DNA from: Flavobacteriales bacterium
GTDB lineage: Bacteria; Bacteroidota; Bacteroidia; Flavobacteriales_E; Vicingaceae
Reading direction: 5' to 3'
Length of the DNA stretch: 42,663 nt
Assembly: GCA_029262875.1 (NCBI GenBank)
Contig: JAJCYO010000042.1
Span: forward strand, 1-42,663
Shown here in pieces: positions 25,446 through 33,535 of the stretch. The notes below the pieces were generated by a model that worked only from the letters and a program-made list of their open reading frames with translations, was not told where the DNA came from and ran no database searches. Both the position numbers and the translations under genes were made by a program. Positions within the stretch are counted from its first letter, which is position 1; each line of letters opens with the position of its first letter.

Positions 25446-26780
25446 ATGGAATACGTAATACAAGGTGGACAATTATTGCTGAGTATCTCAATATTGGTGG
25501 TTCTTCATGAAGGAGGGCATTTTGTTGCTGCAAAACTTTTCAAAACGAAAGTAGAAAGCTTTTATTTATTTTTTAATCCTTGGTTTTCTATTTACAAGAA
25601 AAAGATTGGAGAAACAGAATATGGTATAGGCTGGTTGCCGTTAGGGGGCTATGTTAAAATAGCAGGAATGATTGATGAGAGCATGGATAAAGAACAAATG
25701 GCTAAGGAACCACAGCCATGGGAGTTTCGTTCTAAACCAACTTGGCAGCGATTAATTATCATGTTAGGTGGAATTATTGTTAACCTCATTGTCGGATTTC
25801 TTATCTACAGTTTTGTATTAATGGCGTATGGTGAAAAGTATTTACCAAATGAGAATTTAACGGATGGTGTTTGGGTTACCAATGAAGTAATTTCAGAAGA
25901 AATAGGATTACAAACGGGTGATAAAATACTGACCATTAATGGAGAGTCCTTCAATAGTTTTTCAAATACCTTGGAGAACATGCTTTACGCAGAAACAGTT
26001 GTTGTTGAACGTAAAGGTCAAAAAGAAACCCTAACTGTTCCTGTAGATGTTTTAGGTAAGCTCATGGATAACAGAGAAGGCGGGATTATGATGTACAGGA
26101 TGCCATTTACGATTGCTGGAATTCGTGATGGGTATGTTGCAGAGGAAGCCGGTTTTGAATTAAAAGATGAAATTGTAGGAATCAATGACATTTCCATAAA
26201 GTATTATGATGAATTTAAAGCGGTAGCGGAGCAATTCTCTGATCAAGACGTTGAAATAAAAGTAAGACGCGAAGGACAGGTCATGTCTATTCCATTACAT
26301 ATGCCAGACTCTAATATTGTTGGTTTGGCTCCCTATGCATATAGCCTTGATGAATTGGATGAAATTGGTTTTTATGAGACCAAAACACTGGAATACACTT
26401 TCTTTTCTTGTTTTCCAAGAGGTGCTTCTAAAGCCCAAGAAGAATTAGTAAAGTATTACAGAGGGTTTAAGAAAATGGTGAACCCAAGCACAGGAGCATA
26501 TAAAGGAATGGGTGGGTTTGCTACCATTAGCAAACTATTTGGCCCCAAATGGAAATGGCAAAATTTCTGGGAAAAAACGGCCTGGATCTCTTTGGTACTT
26601 GCTTTTATGAATTTACTTCCTATACCTGCTCTTGATGGAGGTCATGTGATGTTCTTGTCTTATGAAATGATTACACGAAGAAAACCAAACGAAAAAATGA
26701 TGGAGTATGCACAGATTGGAGGAATGGTTTTACTATTGGCATTCATGATCTATGCGAACACCGATTGGCTAAGATTTTAA
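25446..26780 (+). CDS. rseP: RseP-type site-2 intramembrane zinc metalloprotease
   Basis: A 444-residue inner membrane protease. HEGGH (residues 21-25) in the first helix is the zinc-binding HExxH. The second metal motif is LPIPALDGGH near residue 400. Between them are a second helix (~105-125) and two PDZ-like domains (~140-210 and ~215-290). In other bacteria RseP cleaves anti-sigma factors or remnant signal peptides; the substrate here is not visible in the window. Length is near the family norm. It is likely co-transcribed with dxr. Confidence 0.95.
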   Translation: MEYVIQGGQLLLSISILVVLHEGGHFVAAKLFKTKVESFYLFFNPWFSIYKKKIGETEYGIGWLPLGGYVKIAGMIDESMDKEQMAKEPQPWEFRSKPTWQRLIIMLGGIIVNLIVGFLIYSFVLMAYGEKYLPNENLTDGVWVTNEVISEEIGLQTGDKILTINGESFNSFSNTLENMLYAETVVVERKGQKETLTVPVDVLGKLMDNREGGIMMYRMPFTIAGIRDGYVAEEAGFELKDEIVGINDISIKYYDEFKAVAEQFSDQDVEIKVRREGQVMSIPLHMPDSNIVGLAPYAYSLDELDEIGFYETKTLEYTFFSCFPRGASKAQEELVKYYRGFKKMVNPSTGAYKGMGGFATISKLFGPKWKWQNFWEKTAWISLVLAFMNLLPIPALDGGHVMFLSYEMITRRKPNEKMMEYAQIGGMVLLLAFMIYANTDWLRF

Positions 26781-26832
26781 CTTCCTGAATTTTCGGCATT
26801 GACTTTGCAAAAGGGTTAGTAATTAACTTACA

Positions 26833-26848
26833 ACTGTTTAAAAACAGT
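26833..26848. repeat. 16-base palindrome between rseP and the unknown exported gene
   Basis: ACTGTTT at 26833-26839 and its exact complement AAACAGT at 26842-26848 are separated by two bases. It is followed by GTTTG rather than a long T run, so it could be a weak terminator for rseP or a protein-binding operator for the gene at 26920. Confidence 0.5.
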
Positions 26849-26919
26849 GTTTGTGTGAGCTATACTAATATCAAATTAGAGTAGTTTTACTTGTAACGTT
26901 TATTCTAAACCTAAAAACA

Positions 26920-27744
26920 ATGAAAAAAATAGTCATTTGTTTATTTGCTATTGCAAGTGCAGTAGCAGTTAACGCACAAAGTACCACAACAGGTAATTCC
27001 GATGAAACGGTGGTTACCAATAAGTCTTCAGTTTTAGTTGTTCCCTTTGAGTCTAAAATGTACCTCTCAGATATCGATAGAGATTTGGCACTTAAAAATG
27101 GAATGAATTTTCAAGAGATTAAAGCAAAATTTAGAGCGGCATTAGATCGAGAGATTTTTATTTCATTAAAAGCGTATTACAATCCGTTGTCATTCTACTC
27201 CATTGAACCTAAAGAATCAGTAAAAGAATTGGCTTACATCTATAATTCTATTGGGTATAAATATGAGGTGGTTCCAGAAGAAGTTGTGGTAAAAAAAGAA
27301 CCCGTAGGAAAAAAATTACTTGGAAAGTTCAAGAAGAAGGAAAAAGAAGGAGAGTACATTGAAGCTGGAATCCAAAATGGAGAAGTCGTTTCTCAAGTTG
27401 ACAATCGCGAAAAGTACATGAAAACAAAGTTGACCAACGAAAAGCTTTTGCCTAATTTGAATAAAAAATACGGAGCATCGTACTATGTTTTCATTAACGA
27501 GCTTGACATTAAAAGGGCAGCCAACGATGCTTACCAAGCTGCCGAGGAGCAGTACAAAAGAGAAATAAAAGTACACTATACTATTTTTGATGATGCCGGA
27601 AAAGAGGTGAGTAGTGGAGCCATTAAATCTAGGTTTGCTTCTGGACAAAATGACATAGATAAAATTATCAAAGTTCAATTTCCTCTGATTGCAGAGAGAA
27701 TAGTCAATAACCTTGTTGGTCCAGATGAAGCGGCTGTAGAATAG
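26920..27744 (+). CDS. Exported protein of unknown function
   Basis: A 274-residue protein with a signal peptide ending near residue 19 (AVNAQ). The first mature block, SVLVVPFESKMYLSDIDRD, followed by a helical KAKFRAALDREIF, recalls the beta-alpha start of CsgG/LpoB-like periplasmic proteins, but the resemblance is too weak to name it. A lysine-rich segment (~124-145) precedes GEYIEAGIQNGEV. The C-terminal third (GASYYVFINELDIKRA ... VHYTIFDDAGKEVSSG) looks like beta-strands with a helix. The stop codon abuts the ATG of the polysaccharide deacetylase with zero spacing, so the two are translated together. TAGTTTTA near 26880, one base off consensus, may be the promoter. Confidence 0.7.
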   Translation: MKKIVICLFAIASAVAVNAQSTTTGNSDETVVTNKSSVLVVPFESKMYLSDIDRDLALKNGMNFQEIKAKFRAALDREIFISLKAYYNPLSFYSIEPKESVKELAYIYNSIGYKYEVVPEEVVVKKEPVGKKLLGKFKKKEKEGEYIEAGIQNGEVVSQVDNREKYMKTKLTNEKLLPNLNKKYGASYYVFINELDIKRAANDAYQAAEEQYKREIKVHYTIFDDAGKEVSSGAIKSRFASGQNDIDKIIKVQFPLIAERIVNNLVGPDEAAVE

Positions 27745-28362
27745 ATGTTTTTAGCAAAATCACCCGGTATTATTAAAAAGTATTATCCTCGTTTAGTGTG
27801 GGATATACCCAATGAAGAAAACAAAATTTACCTTACGTTTGATGATGGCCCTACTCCTGAAGTAACGGAGTGGGTATTGGATGTTTTAAAGAAACACAAC
27901 ATTAAAGCGACCTTCTTTTGTTTGGGCTGCAATGCTGTAAAAAACCCTACCATATATTCGAGAATAATAAATGATGGACACACAGTAGGGAATCACTCCT
28001 ACCACCATCTCAGCGGTTGGGATACAGACGATGAAGACTACCTAAACAACATTAAAAAATCCAATGAGTTGTTAAATGCAAACTTGTTTCGCCCTCCGTA
28101 TGGAAGGATTAAGAAGAGTCAAATTTCTGAATTAACTGAAGTGTATAAAGTAGTCATGTGGGATGTGTTAAGTGGAGATTTTGACCCTAAAACGACTCCT
28201 GAAAAATGCTTTAACAATGTGATTAAAAATACTAAATCAGGTTCCGTAATTGTGTTTCATGATAGTGTAAAAGCTTCAGAAAAGCTAAAATATGCATTGC
28301 CAAAATCAATTGAGTACCTATTGGATCAAGGGTTTGTTTTTGATGTGATACCCGAAGATTAA
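27745..28362 (+). CDS. Polysaccharide deacetylase (NodB/CE4) family protein
   Basis: A 205-residue NodB-homology-domain protein. CE4 motifs are TFDDGP (catalytic Asp33, metal Asp34), the metal-binding HSYHH (His84, His88), RPPYG (116-120), and FHDS near the end carrying the late His. CE4 enzymes remove N- or O-acetyl groups from chitin-like oligomers or peptidoglycan; the substrate here is unknown. No signal peptide or transmembrane helix is visible, so it is cytoplasmic or exported by other means. It begins immediately after the TAG of the unknown exported protein. Its stop overlaps the purN stop on the opposite strand. Confidence 0.9.
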   Translation: MFLAKSPGIIKKYYPRLVWDIPNEENKIYLTFDDGPTPEVTEWVLDVLKKHNIKATFFCLGCNAVKNPTIYSRIINDGHTVGNHSYHHLSGWDTDDEDYLNNIKKSNELLNANLFRPPYGRIKKSQISELTEVYKVVMWDVLSGDFDPKTTPEKCFNNVIKNTKSGSVIVFHDSVKASEKLKYALPKSIEYLLDQGFVFDVIPED

Positions 28363-28922
28363 CGCAATAGCTTTTCTATTTCTTTAGGAAAATGTTCGTA
28401 CTCCAGAGCATGAATTTTACCAGCTAAATCACCAGGAGTATCTGTTGGCTCAATGTTGCATTTCGCTTGAAATATAATCTCACCTTCATCATAATGCTCA
28501 TTTACATAATGTATGGTAATGCCAGATTCTGATTCTTTAGCATTAATTACTGACTCATGAACTTTGTCTCCATACATTCCTTTTCCGCCATATCTTGGAA
28601 GCAGAGCAGGATGAATATTTATGATTTTATTTGGAAACGATTTTATCAGATTTTCGGGTATTTTTAGCAAAAAACCAGCCAAAACGATCAATTCTATATC
28701 ATTTTTGACTAAAAAATGCAAAATATCGTCATTTTTTAAAAAATTATCTTTTTGAAAAACAAGTGATTTTATCCCCAAATTTTTAGCTCTTTCTATTACA
28801 AAAGCGCTTGGATTGTTTGTTAGTATCAATGAAACATCAACGGAAGGGTTGTCACTAAAATAATTAGCAATATTTTCGGCATTTGAACCACTTCCTGAAG
28901 CAAAAATTGCAATCCGTATCAT
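28359..28922 (-). CDS. purN: Phosphoribosylglycinamide formyltransferase
   Basis: A 187-residue 10-formyl-THF-dependent GAR transformylase of purine synthesis. Motifs are IAIFASGSGSNAENI at the N-terminus (ribotide phosphate binding), INIHPALLPRYGGKGMYG with the catalytic Asn and His, and SGITIHYVNEHYDEGEII with the catalytic Asp. The ATG at 28920-28922 gives the family's usual MIRIAIFASG start; an ATG six codons upstream lies almost on the promoter and was rejected. It is divergent from the nitroreductase gene with only 36 bases between starts. Confidence 0.95.
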   Translation of the reverse strand: MIRIAIFASGSGSNAENIANYFSDNPSVDVSLILTNNPSAFVIERAKNLGIKSLVFQKDNFLKNDDILHFLVKNDIELIVLAGFLLKIPENLIKSFPNKIINIHPALLPRYGGKGMYGDKVHESVINAKESESGITIHYVNEHYDEGEIIFQAKCNIEPTDTPGDLAGKIHALEYEHFPKEIEKLLR

Positions 28923-28944
28923 AGAATTTATTATCTTCAACGCT

Positions 28945-28952
28945 CAAAAATA
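28945..28952 (-). promoter_or_regulatory. Probable -7 promoter element of purN
   Basis: The minus strand reads TATTTTTG, a full TAnnTTTG match, about 23 bases before the purN ATG. It lies in the 36-base gap to the divergent nitroreductase gene, whose own promoter must overlap this region. Confidence 0.45.
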
Positions 28953-28958
28953 TAAAAG

Positions 28959-29621
28959 ATGACTCAAAAATTTATTCCATACCAACAAAAAGAATTAACA
29001 AAAGAGGAGCAAGAAACCAACAGCGAGAATTTTTATCAATTGTTAGATCAAAGGCGTTCTATACGAGAGTTCTCTGATAGACCAGTAGACATTAAAATTA
29101 TTGAAAATATTGTGAAAGCTGCATCTACAGCGCCATCGGGAGCACATAAACAACCATGGACCTTTTGTGTTATTTCTAATCCGGAGATAAAAAAACAAAT
29201 TAGAGATGCTGCGGAAATAGAAGAGAAAGAGAATTACTCCAAAAGAATGAGTGACCGTTGGATAGAAGATTTAGAACCTTTTGGAACCAATTGGGAAAAA
29301 CCATTCATAGAAATAGCACCTTATATAATTGTAGTTTTTAAAAGAGCCCATGAAACCATAGACGGAGAAAAACGAAACAATTATTATGTAAATGAATCGG
29401 TTGGAATTGCTTGTGGAATGTTGATTTCAGCCATACATAATGCTGGCTTGGTAACGCTTACGCATACACCAAGTCCAATGAATTTTCTTACGAAAGTCTT
29501 AAATAGGCCAGAAAATGAGCGAGCGTATTTATTATTGCCAGTTGGATACGCGGCAAATGATGCTGAAGTGCCTGATATACATAGAAAGTCGTTAAATGAA
29601 GTAATGGTTCGTTACGATTAA
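28959..29621 (+). CDS. Nitroreductase-family FMN oxidoreductase (iodotyrosine-deiodinase-like subgroup)
   Basis: A 220-residue flavoprotein. RRSIREFSDRPV (residues ~32-43) and APSGAHKQPWTF (~59-70) bind FMN phosphate and ring in this family. SVGIACGMLISAIHNAGLVTLTHTPSPMNFL and LLPVGYA mark the C-terminal half. The combination PSGAHKQPW with HTPSPM is typical of the iodotyrosine deiodinase/BluB-like branch rather than classical NfsA/B. Electron donor and substrate are not known. The gene sits between purN and acpP. Confidence 0.85.
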   Translation: MTQKFIPYQQKELTKEEQETNSENFYQLLDQRRSIREFSDRPVDIKIIENIVKAASTAPSGAHKQPWTFCVISNPEIKKQIRDAAEIEEKENYSKRMSDRWIEDLEPFGTNWEKPFIEIAPYIIVVFKRAHETIDGEKRNNYYVNESVGIACGMLISAIHNAGLVTLTHTPSPMNFLTKVLNRPENERAYLLLPVGYAANDAEVPDIHRKSLNEVMVRYD

Positions 29622-29631
29622 TTAAAAATAA

Positions 29632-29663
29632 TTTGATTATGTAGAGATAAATAATTTTCTTTG
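29632..29663 (+). promoter_or_regulatory. Probable acpP promoter
   Basis: TTTG at 29632-29635 is followed after 20 bases by TTTCTTTG at 29656-29663 (one mismatch to TAnnTTTG), good -33/-7 spacing for Bacteroidota. The acpP ATG is 31 bases further on, behind an A-rich leader suited to strong translation. Confidence 0.45.
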
Positions 29664-29693
29664 CACCTTAATAACAATTAAAAAAAATATAAC

Positions 29694-29930
29694 ATGTCAG
29701 ATATCGCAGGAAGTGTAAAATCTATTATCGTTGATAAATTAGGAGTTGACGAAAATGAAGTGACTATGGAAGCAAGCTTTACAAATGATTTAGGAGCTGA
29801 TTCATTAGATACAGTTGAACTAATTATGGAATTCGAAAAAGAATTCAATATCGCAATTCCAGATGATCAAGCAGAAAAAATTGCTACAGTTGGAGACGCT
29901 GTAAAATACATTGAAGATAACGCAAAATAA
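29694..29930 (+). CDS. acpP: Acyl carrier protein
   Basis: A 78-residue acidic carrier of growing fatty acyl chains in type II fatty acid synthesis. The phosphopantetheine attachment site is Ser37 in [12 protein letters not shown]. The four-helix pattern and the length are standard. It lies directly upstream of fabF and rnc, the usual order. An inverted repeat separates acpP from fabF and may reduce downstream transcription, which would suit the high level of ACP needed by cells. Confidence 0.97.
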   Translation: MSDIAGSVKSIIVDKLGVDENEVTMEASFTNDLGADSLDTVELIMEFEKEFNIAIPDDQAEKIATVGDAVKYIEDNAK

Positions 29931-29957
29931 TTAGCGTTCTTATAGATTAATTGACAT

Positions 29958-29981
29958 AGCTTTGAATTTCAATTCAAGGCT
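29958..29981 (+). terminator. AT-rich hairpin between acpP and fabF (possible attenuator)
   Basis: AGCTTTGAATT at 29958-29968 pairs with AATTCAAGGCT at 29971-29981 (11 pairs, one of them G-T), with the innermost pairs opening to form a loop. The sequence after it is T-rich but interrupted (ATTTCAATTT). It may act as a partial terminator or RNA-processing site. Confidence 0.5.
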
Positions 29982-30019
29982 ATTTCAATTTATAGTAATA
30001 AATTTAATCAATCATCTCA

Positions 30020-31273
30020 ATGGAATTAAAGAGAGTTGTAGTAACAGGATTAGGGGCAATTACACCTTTAGGGAAAACGTTTCCTGAAACATGGAAAAAT
30101 TTGAAAGCTGGGGTTAGTGGATGTGCTCCAATTACGAGATTTGATGCATCAAAGTTTAAAACACAATTTGCTTGTGAAGTAAAAGATTATGATGTAGCAG
30201 ATTATTTTGAAAGAAAAGAAGGGCGAAAGATTGACCCTTATACACAGTTTGCATTAATAGCAGCAAAAGAAGCTGTTGCAGATTCCAAATTGGATATCGA
30301 ATCGGTTGATAAAGATAGAGTTGGTGTTATTTGGGGATCAGGAATTGGCGGAATAAAAACGTTTCAAGAAGAAGTAACCAATTTTGTTGAAGGAGATGGA
30401 ACTCCAAGGTTTAACCCTTTCTTCATTCCTAAAATGATTGCAGATATTGCTTCAGGACTTATATCTATGGAGTTTGGGTTTAGAGGACCAAACTTTACAA
30501 CTGTTGCAGCATGTGCTTCATCAACCAATGCGTTAATCGATGCATTTAATTACATCAGATTAGGAAAGGCTGATGTCTTTGTTTCAGGAGGCTCTGAAGC
30601 TTCTATATATGAAGCAGGAATGGGTGGTTTTAATGGAATGCATGCACTGTCAACAAGAAATGATTCTCCGGAAACAGCTTCTCGTCCTTTTGATAAGGAA
30701 AGAGATGGTTTTGTAATGGGAGAAGGTGGAGCTTCTGTAATTTTAGAAGAATACGAACATGCAATTGCACGTGGAGCAACAATATATGCAGAGATTGTTG
30801 GTGGAGGAATGTCTGCCGATGCTCACCATATGACGGCACCACACCCTGAAGGATTAGGGGCTACTAATGTGATGAAAAATGCATTAAGTGATGCAGGCAT
30901 GGATGCTACTGAAATTGATTACATCAATGTTCATGGAACGTCTACACCTTTAGGTGATATTGCAGAATCTCAAGCCATTTTAAGAGTGTTTGGAGATCAT
31001 GCCTATGATCTAAATATCAGTTCAACAAAATCGATGACAGGTCATTTATTAGGGGCTGCAGGAGCATTAGAAGCAATGGCAACTTTAATGGCTGTTAAGG
31101 AAAATATTGTTCCTCCGACCATTAATCATTTTACAGATGATGAATCTTTTGATCCAAAATTGAACTTTACATTTAATAAAGCTCAAGAAAGAGAAGTAAG
31201 GGCAGCATTAAGTAATACCTTTGGTTTTGGTGGACACAATGCTTCAGTTATCTTTAAAAAATACGAAGCGTAG
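30020..31273 (+). CDS. fabF: 3-oxoacyl-ACP synthase II
   Basis: A 417-residue condensing enzyme that elongates acyl-ACP with malonyl-ACP. The Cys-His-His catalytic triad is visible: Cys165 in TVAACASSTNA, His305 in NVHGTSTPLGD and His342 in STKSMTGHLLGAAG. The glycine-rich end SNTFGFGGHNAS is also present. Length is typical. It is followed with no spacing by rnc, whose TTG start abuts the fabF TAG. Confidence 0.97.
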   Translation: MELKRVVVTGLGAITPLGKTFPETWKNLKAGVSGCAPITRFDASKFKTQFACEVKDYDVADYFERKEGRKIDPYTQFALIAAKEAVADSKLDIESVDKDRVGVIWGSGIGGIKTFQEEVTNFVEGDGTPRFNPFFIPKMIADIASGLISMEFGFRGPNFTTVAACASSTNALIDAFNYIRLGKADVFVSGGSEASIYEAGMGGFNGMHALSTRNDSPETASRPFDKERDGFVMGEGGASVILEEYEHAIARGATIYAEIVGGGMSADAHHMTAPHPEGLGATNVMKNALSDAGMDATEIDYINVHGTSTPLGDIAESQAILRVFGDHAYDLNISSTKSMTGHLLGAAGALEAMATLMAVKENIVPPTINHFTDDESFDPKLNFTFNKAQEREVRAALSNTFGFGGHNASVIFKKYEA

Positions 31274-31975
31274 TTGCCTTTTTTAAAAAGAGTCTTTCGA
31301 AAAAAAGATGAATTCGGACTAACATTAGAACGAATAATTGGATTTTATCCGCATCAAATTTCGATATACCAACAAGCTTTTTTACACAAATCACTCACAC
31401 AAAATAACCAGCTCAAGTCTTTCGAAAGTAACGAAAGACTTGAGTTTTTAGGTGATGCTATTTTAGATAGCATCATTTCTCATTACCTTTTTAATAAATT
31501 TCCTAAAAAGGACGAAGGCTATTTAACAATGTTGAGATCACGTTTGGTAAGTAGACAAACGCTTAACAATCTTGGGGTTAAAATAGGCCTTCAAGAACTG
31601 ATTAAATCAAATTTGGATAGAGCGTCAAAATCAATTTACGGAGATGCTCTGGAAGCGTTAATTGGAGCGATCTATTTAGATAAAGGGTATGGTTTTGCAC
31701 AAAAATTTGTAGAAGAAAAGTTATTGCAAAATCACATTGATATTGATGAGGTGATGCAAACCGAAACGGATTTTAAGAGTAGGGTTATTGAATGGTGCCA
31801 AAAAGAGAAGCTCAGTTTTGATTTTGAAATAACAGAGCAAGAAGAAAAAAACGAGAAACTTTATACTGCAGTATTGCTTGTTAATAAGGAGTTCAAAGGG
31901 AAAGGGATAGCTTTTACTAAGAAAAAAGCAGAACAATTAGCTGCTGAACAGTATTACAATAAAAAAAGTCTCTGA
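31274..31975 (+). CDS. rnc: Ribonuclease III
   Basis: A 233-residue double-strand-specific endoribonuclease for rRNA processing. The catalytic signature is NERLEFLGDAILD (residues ~54-66), and GDALEALIGAIYLDKG carries the second acidic pair. A double-stranded RNA-binding domain occupies ~160-233 (KSRVIEWCQKEKL ... KGKGIAFTKKKAEQLAA). The start is TTG immediately after the fabF stop; the next in-frame ATG lies beyond the catalytic signature, so TTG is required. Its TGA is part of the downstream terminator stem. The IPExxxVDY and pyruvate kinase genes often seen after rnc in this phylum are absent here. Confidence 0.95.
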   Translation: MPFLKRVFRKKDEFGLTLERIIGFYPHQISIYQQAFLHKSLTQNNQLKSFESNERLEFLGDAILDSIISHYLFNKFPKKDEGYLTMLRSRLVSRQTLNNLGVKIGLQELIKSNLDRASKSIYGDALEALIGAIYLDKGYGFAQKFVEEKLLQNHIDIDEVMQTETDFKSRVIEWCQKEKLSFDFEITEQEEKNEKLYTAVLLVNKEFKGKGIAFTKKKAEQLAAEQYYNKKSL

Positions 31976-31992
31976 TCAATTCAGAGACTTTT
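31964..31992. terminator. Bidirectional terminator overlapping the rnc stop codon
   Basis: The arm AAAAGTCTCTGA (31964-31975) pairs with TCAGAGACTTTT (31981-31992) around a five-base loop. The arm is preceded by a run of A, so it can work for both rnc and the convergent DUF1566 gene. The rnc stop TGA is the last three bases of the left arm. Confidence 0.85.
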
Positions 31993-32012
31993 CTCAAACA
32001 AAATAACCCTAA

Positions 32013-33455
32013 CTATTGAATTATTATCTTTTTAACAACCTTGTTGTCATCTTTATTGGCATGAACAATATAGTAACCCGATTCAAGCTTCGAGACGTCA
32101 ATTACCTTATTTATTAACGTGTTTTTCTCCAAAATTAATTTACCAGAAACGTCATAGATTTGGATATAATCTACTTCGCCAATTATAGTAAGTTGATCTA
32201 TGACAGGATTTGGATATATGTTGAATTTAAGAGTGGATTCTTCATTTATTGACGTTGTTCCAGCATTTCTTACGGCCCTTGTATAATTAAAAACGTACAG
32301 CACATCTCCTTGTGGTCCAAAATATTGAGGGTAGTTAGCAGGAATACCCGTTTTAGGATCATTTCTTTGGGAGCCCGCTCCATGTGTATCCATCAGAACA
32401 AAACTACCTGAACCTGGAGGGCTTTCCATTTCACCTTGTGCCTCACCAAAAGGAATGTAAACAGCATCGGTATAAGGTGATGGACCATCCATTAGTGGAG
32501 AACTAGTCCAATAATAGCCATATTGACCAGGAGCACCACTTGGATCGTTAAATGTGGTACAGAAAAATAGAGGGTCAATGGCTGGTGAATTTGTTACATC
32601 AGGGCAACGCGTATAATCTAAAATACTGTGAAGTTCTTTAGCATTTGGTAAACGCCAATCATTATGCCCAGCAAGAGATAAATTTTCTGCATAAGATAAT
32701 GAGTTTTCCCAATCACGAGTTGTTCCATCGTCCGCTTGTTGCCACATTAATCCTGTTGCATTATCAGTAATTGTTCCGTCACCGTTATCTACAAAATTAT
32801 TAATACCATAAGAGGTAGCACCTCTTACCATCCTGAAATACATGGTCATTGGAACAGTAAAGGAAGGTGGTTGGTACATAGGATAACCTTTTAACCTTCC
32901 ATCAACAAAATTGTATCCAAAAACCGTTGAGTCACCCCCCATAGTTAAGCCAACGTATTTAGTACTAGACCATGTTTGTGCATCAATTTCTCGTTCACCA
33001 ATTCCCGTATTTCCAACAGGTTGGTTAAAATAAACCGTATCAATAAACTTATACATAGCATTATCTCCATAACACCTACCACTAAATTGAGCTAAAGAGT
33101 ACAATTCTTTTATGGTTGGTACTCGCCAATCAGTATGCCCACCCAATGTTGAAGTAGCTGCTTTTGTAAATGCATCATAATAAGCTATTTTTACTCCCAT
33201 ATCTTGTTCCCACATCAAACCAGTAACATTATCAGTTACAGTACCATCACCATTATCAGTATACGAAGGTTGGTTTCCATTGTAAGATGCATCTTGTCCA
33301 TAAAATGCTTGGCCAGATGACGGGGATGAAATGATAGCAGTATTATTATAAAAATCTTGAACATCGGTATCAACAATAGGGTAAGTTTGACCATACCCAG
33401 CGGTTACAGTAATTGAACAAACTATTGTTGTTAATAATTTGGCAGAATTTTTCAT
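32013..33455 (-). CDS. Secreted protein with two DUF1566 (Lcl-like) domains and a type A T9SS tail
   Basis: A 480-residue exported protein. It starts MKNSAKLLTTIVCSITVTAGYGQ, a signal peptide; an ATG 18 codons upstream would bury it. Two DUF1566 domains are marked by NGDGTVTDNVTGLMWEQD (~67 on) with HTDWRVPTIKELYSL, and NGDGTITDNATGLMWQQ (~228 on) with HNDWRLPNAKELHSI. The ~70-residue C-terminus is a Por-secretion tail (IYPNPVIDQLTI, IYDVSGKLIL, ESGYYIVHA, KKIIIQ), the type A T9SS signal. DUF1566 is found in Lcl-type adhesins and phage-tail-like C-type-lectin folds, so ligand or surface binding is inferred. The gene is followed by the bidirectional terminator shared with rnc. Confidence 0.88.
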   Translation of the reverse strand: MKNSAKLLTTIVCSITVTAGYGQTYPIVDTDVQDFYNNTAIISSPSSGQAFYGQDASYNGNQPSYTDNGDGTVTDNVTGLMWEQDMGVKIAYYDAFTKAATSTLGGHTDWRVPTIKELYSLAQFSGRCYGDNAMYKFIDTVYFNQPVGNTGIGEREIDAQTWSSTKYVGLTMGGDSTVFGYNFVDGRLKGYPMYQPPSFTVPMTMYFRMVRGATSYGINNFVDNGDGTITDNATGLMWQQADDGTTRDWENSLSYAENLSLAGHNDWRLPNAKELHSILDYTRCPDVTNSPAIDPLFFCTTFNDPSGAPGQYGYYWTSSPLMDGPSPYTDAVYIPFGEAQGEMESPPGSGSFVLMDTHGAGSQRNDPKTGIPANYPQYFGPQGDVLYVFNYTRAVRNAGTTSINEESTLKFNIYPNPVIDQLTIIGEVDYIQIYDVSGKLILEKNTLINKVIDVSKLESGYYIVHANKDDNKVVKKIIIQ

Positions 33456-33535
33456 GTTTAAAAGGCTTGTTTTAATGTGAATGACTTGTCTTGTATTAAG
33501 ACACAACAAAACACAAAAGGTTTAATGCAAGCATT

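Noticed and set aside
33456-33509. N-terminal extension of the DUF1566 cargo protein
   Set aside because: The signal peptide starts at the ATG at 33455; the extension adds 18 residues unlike a leader.
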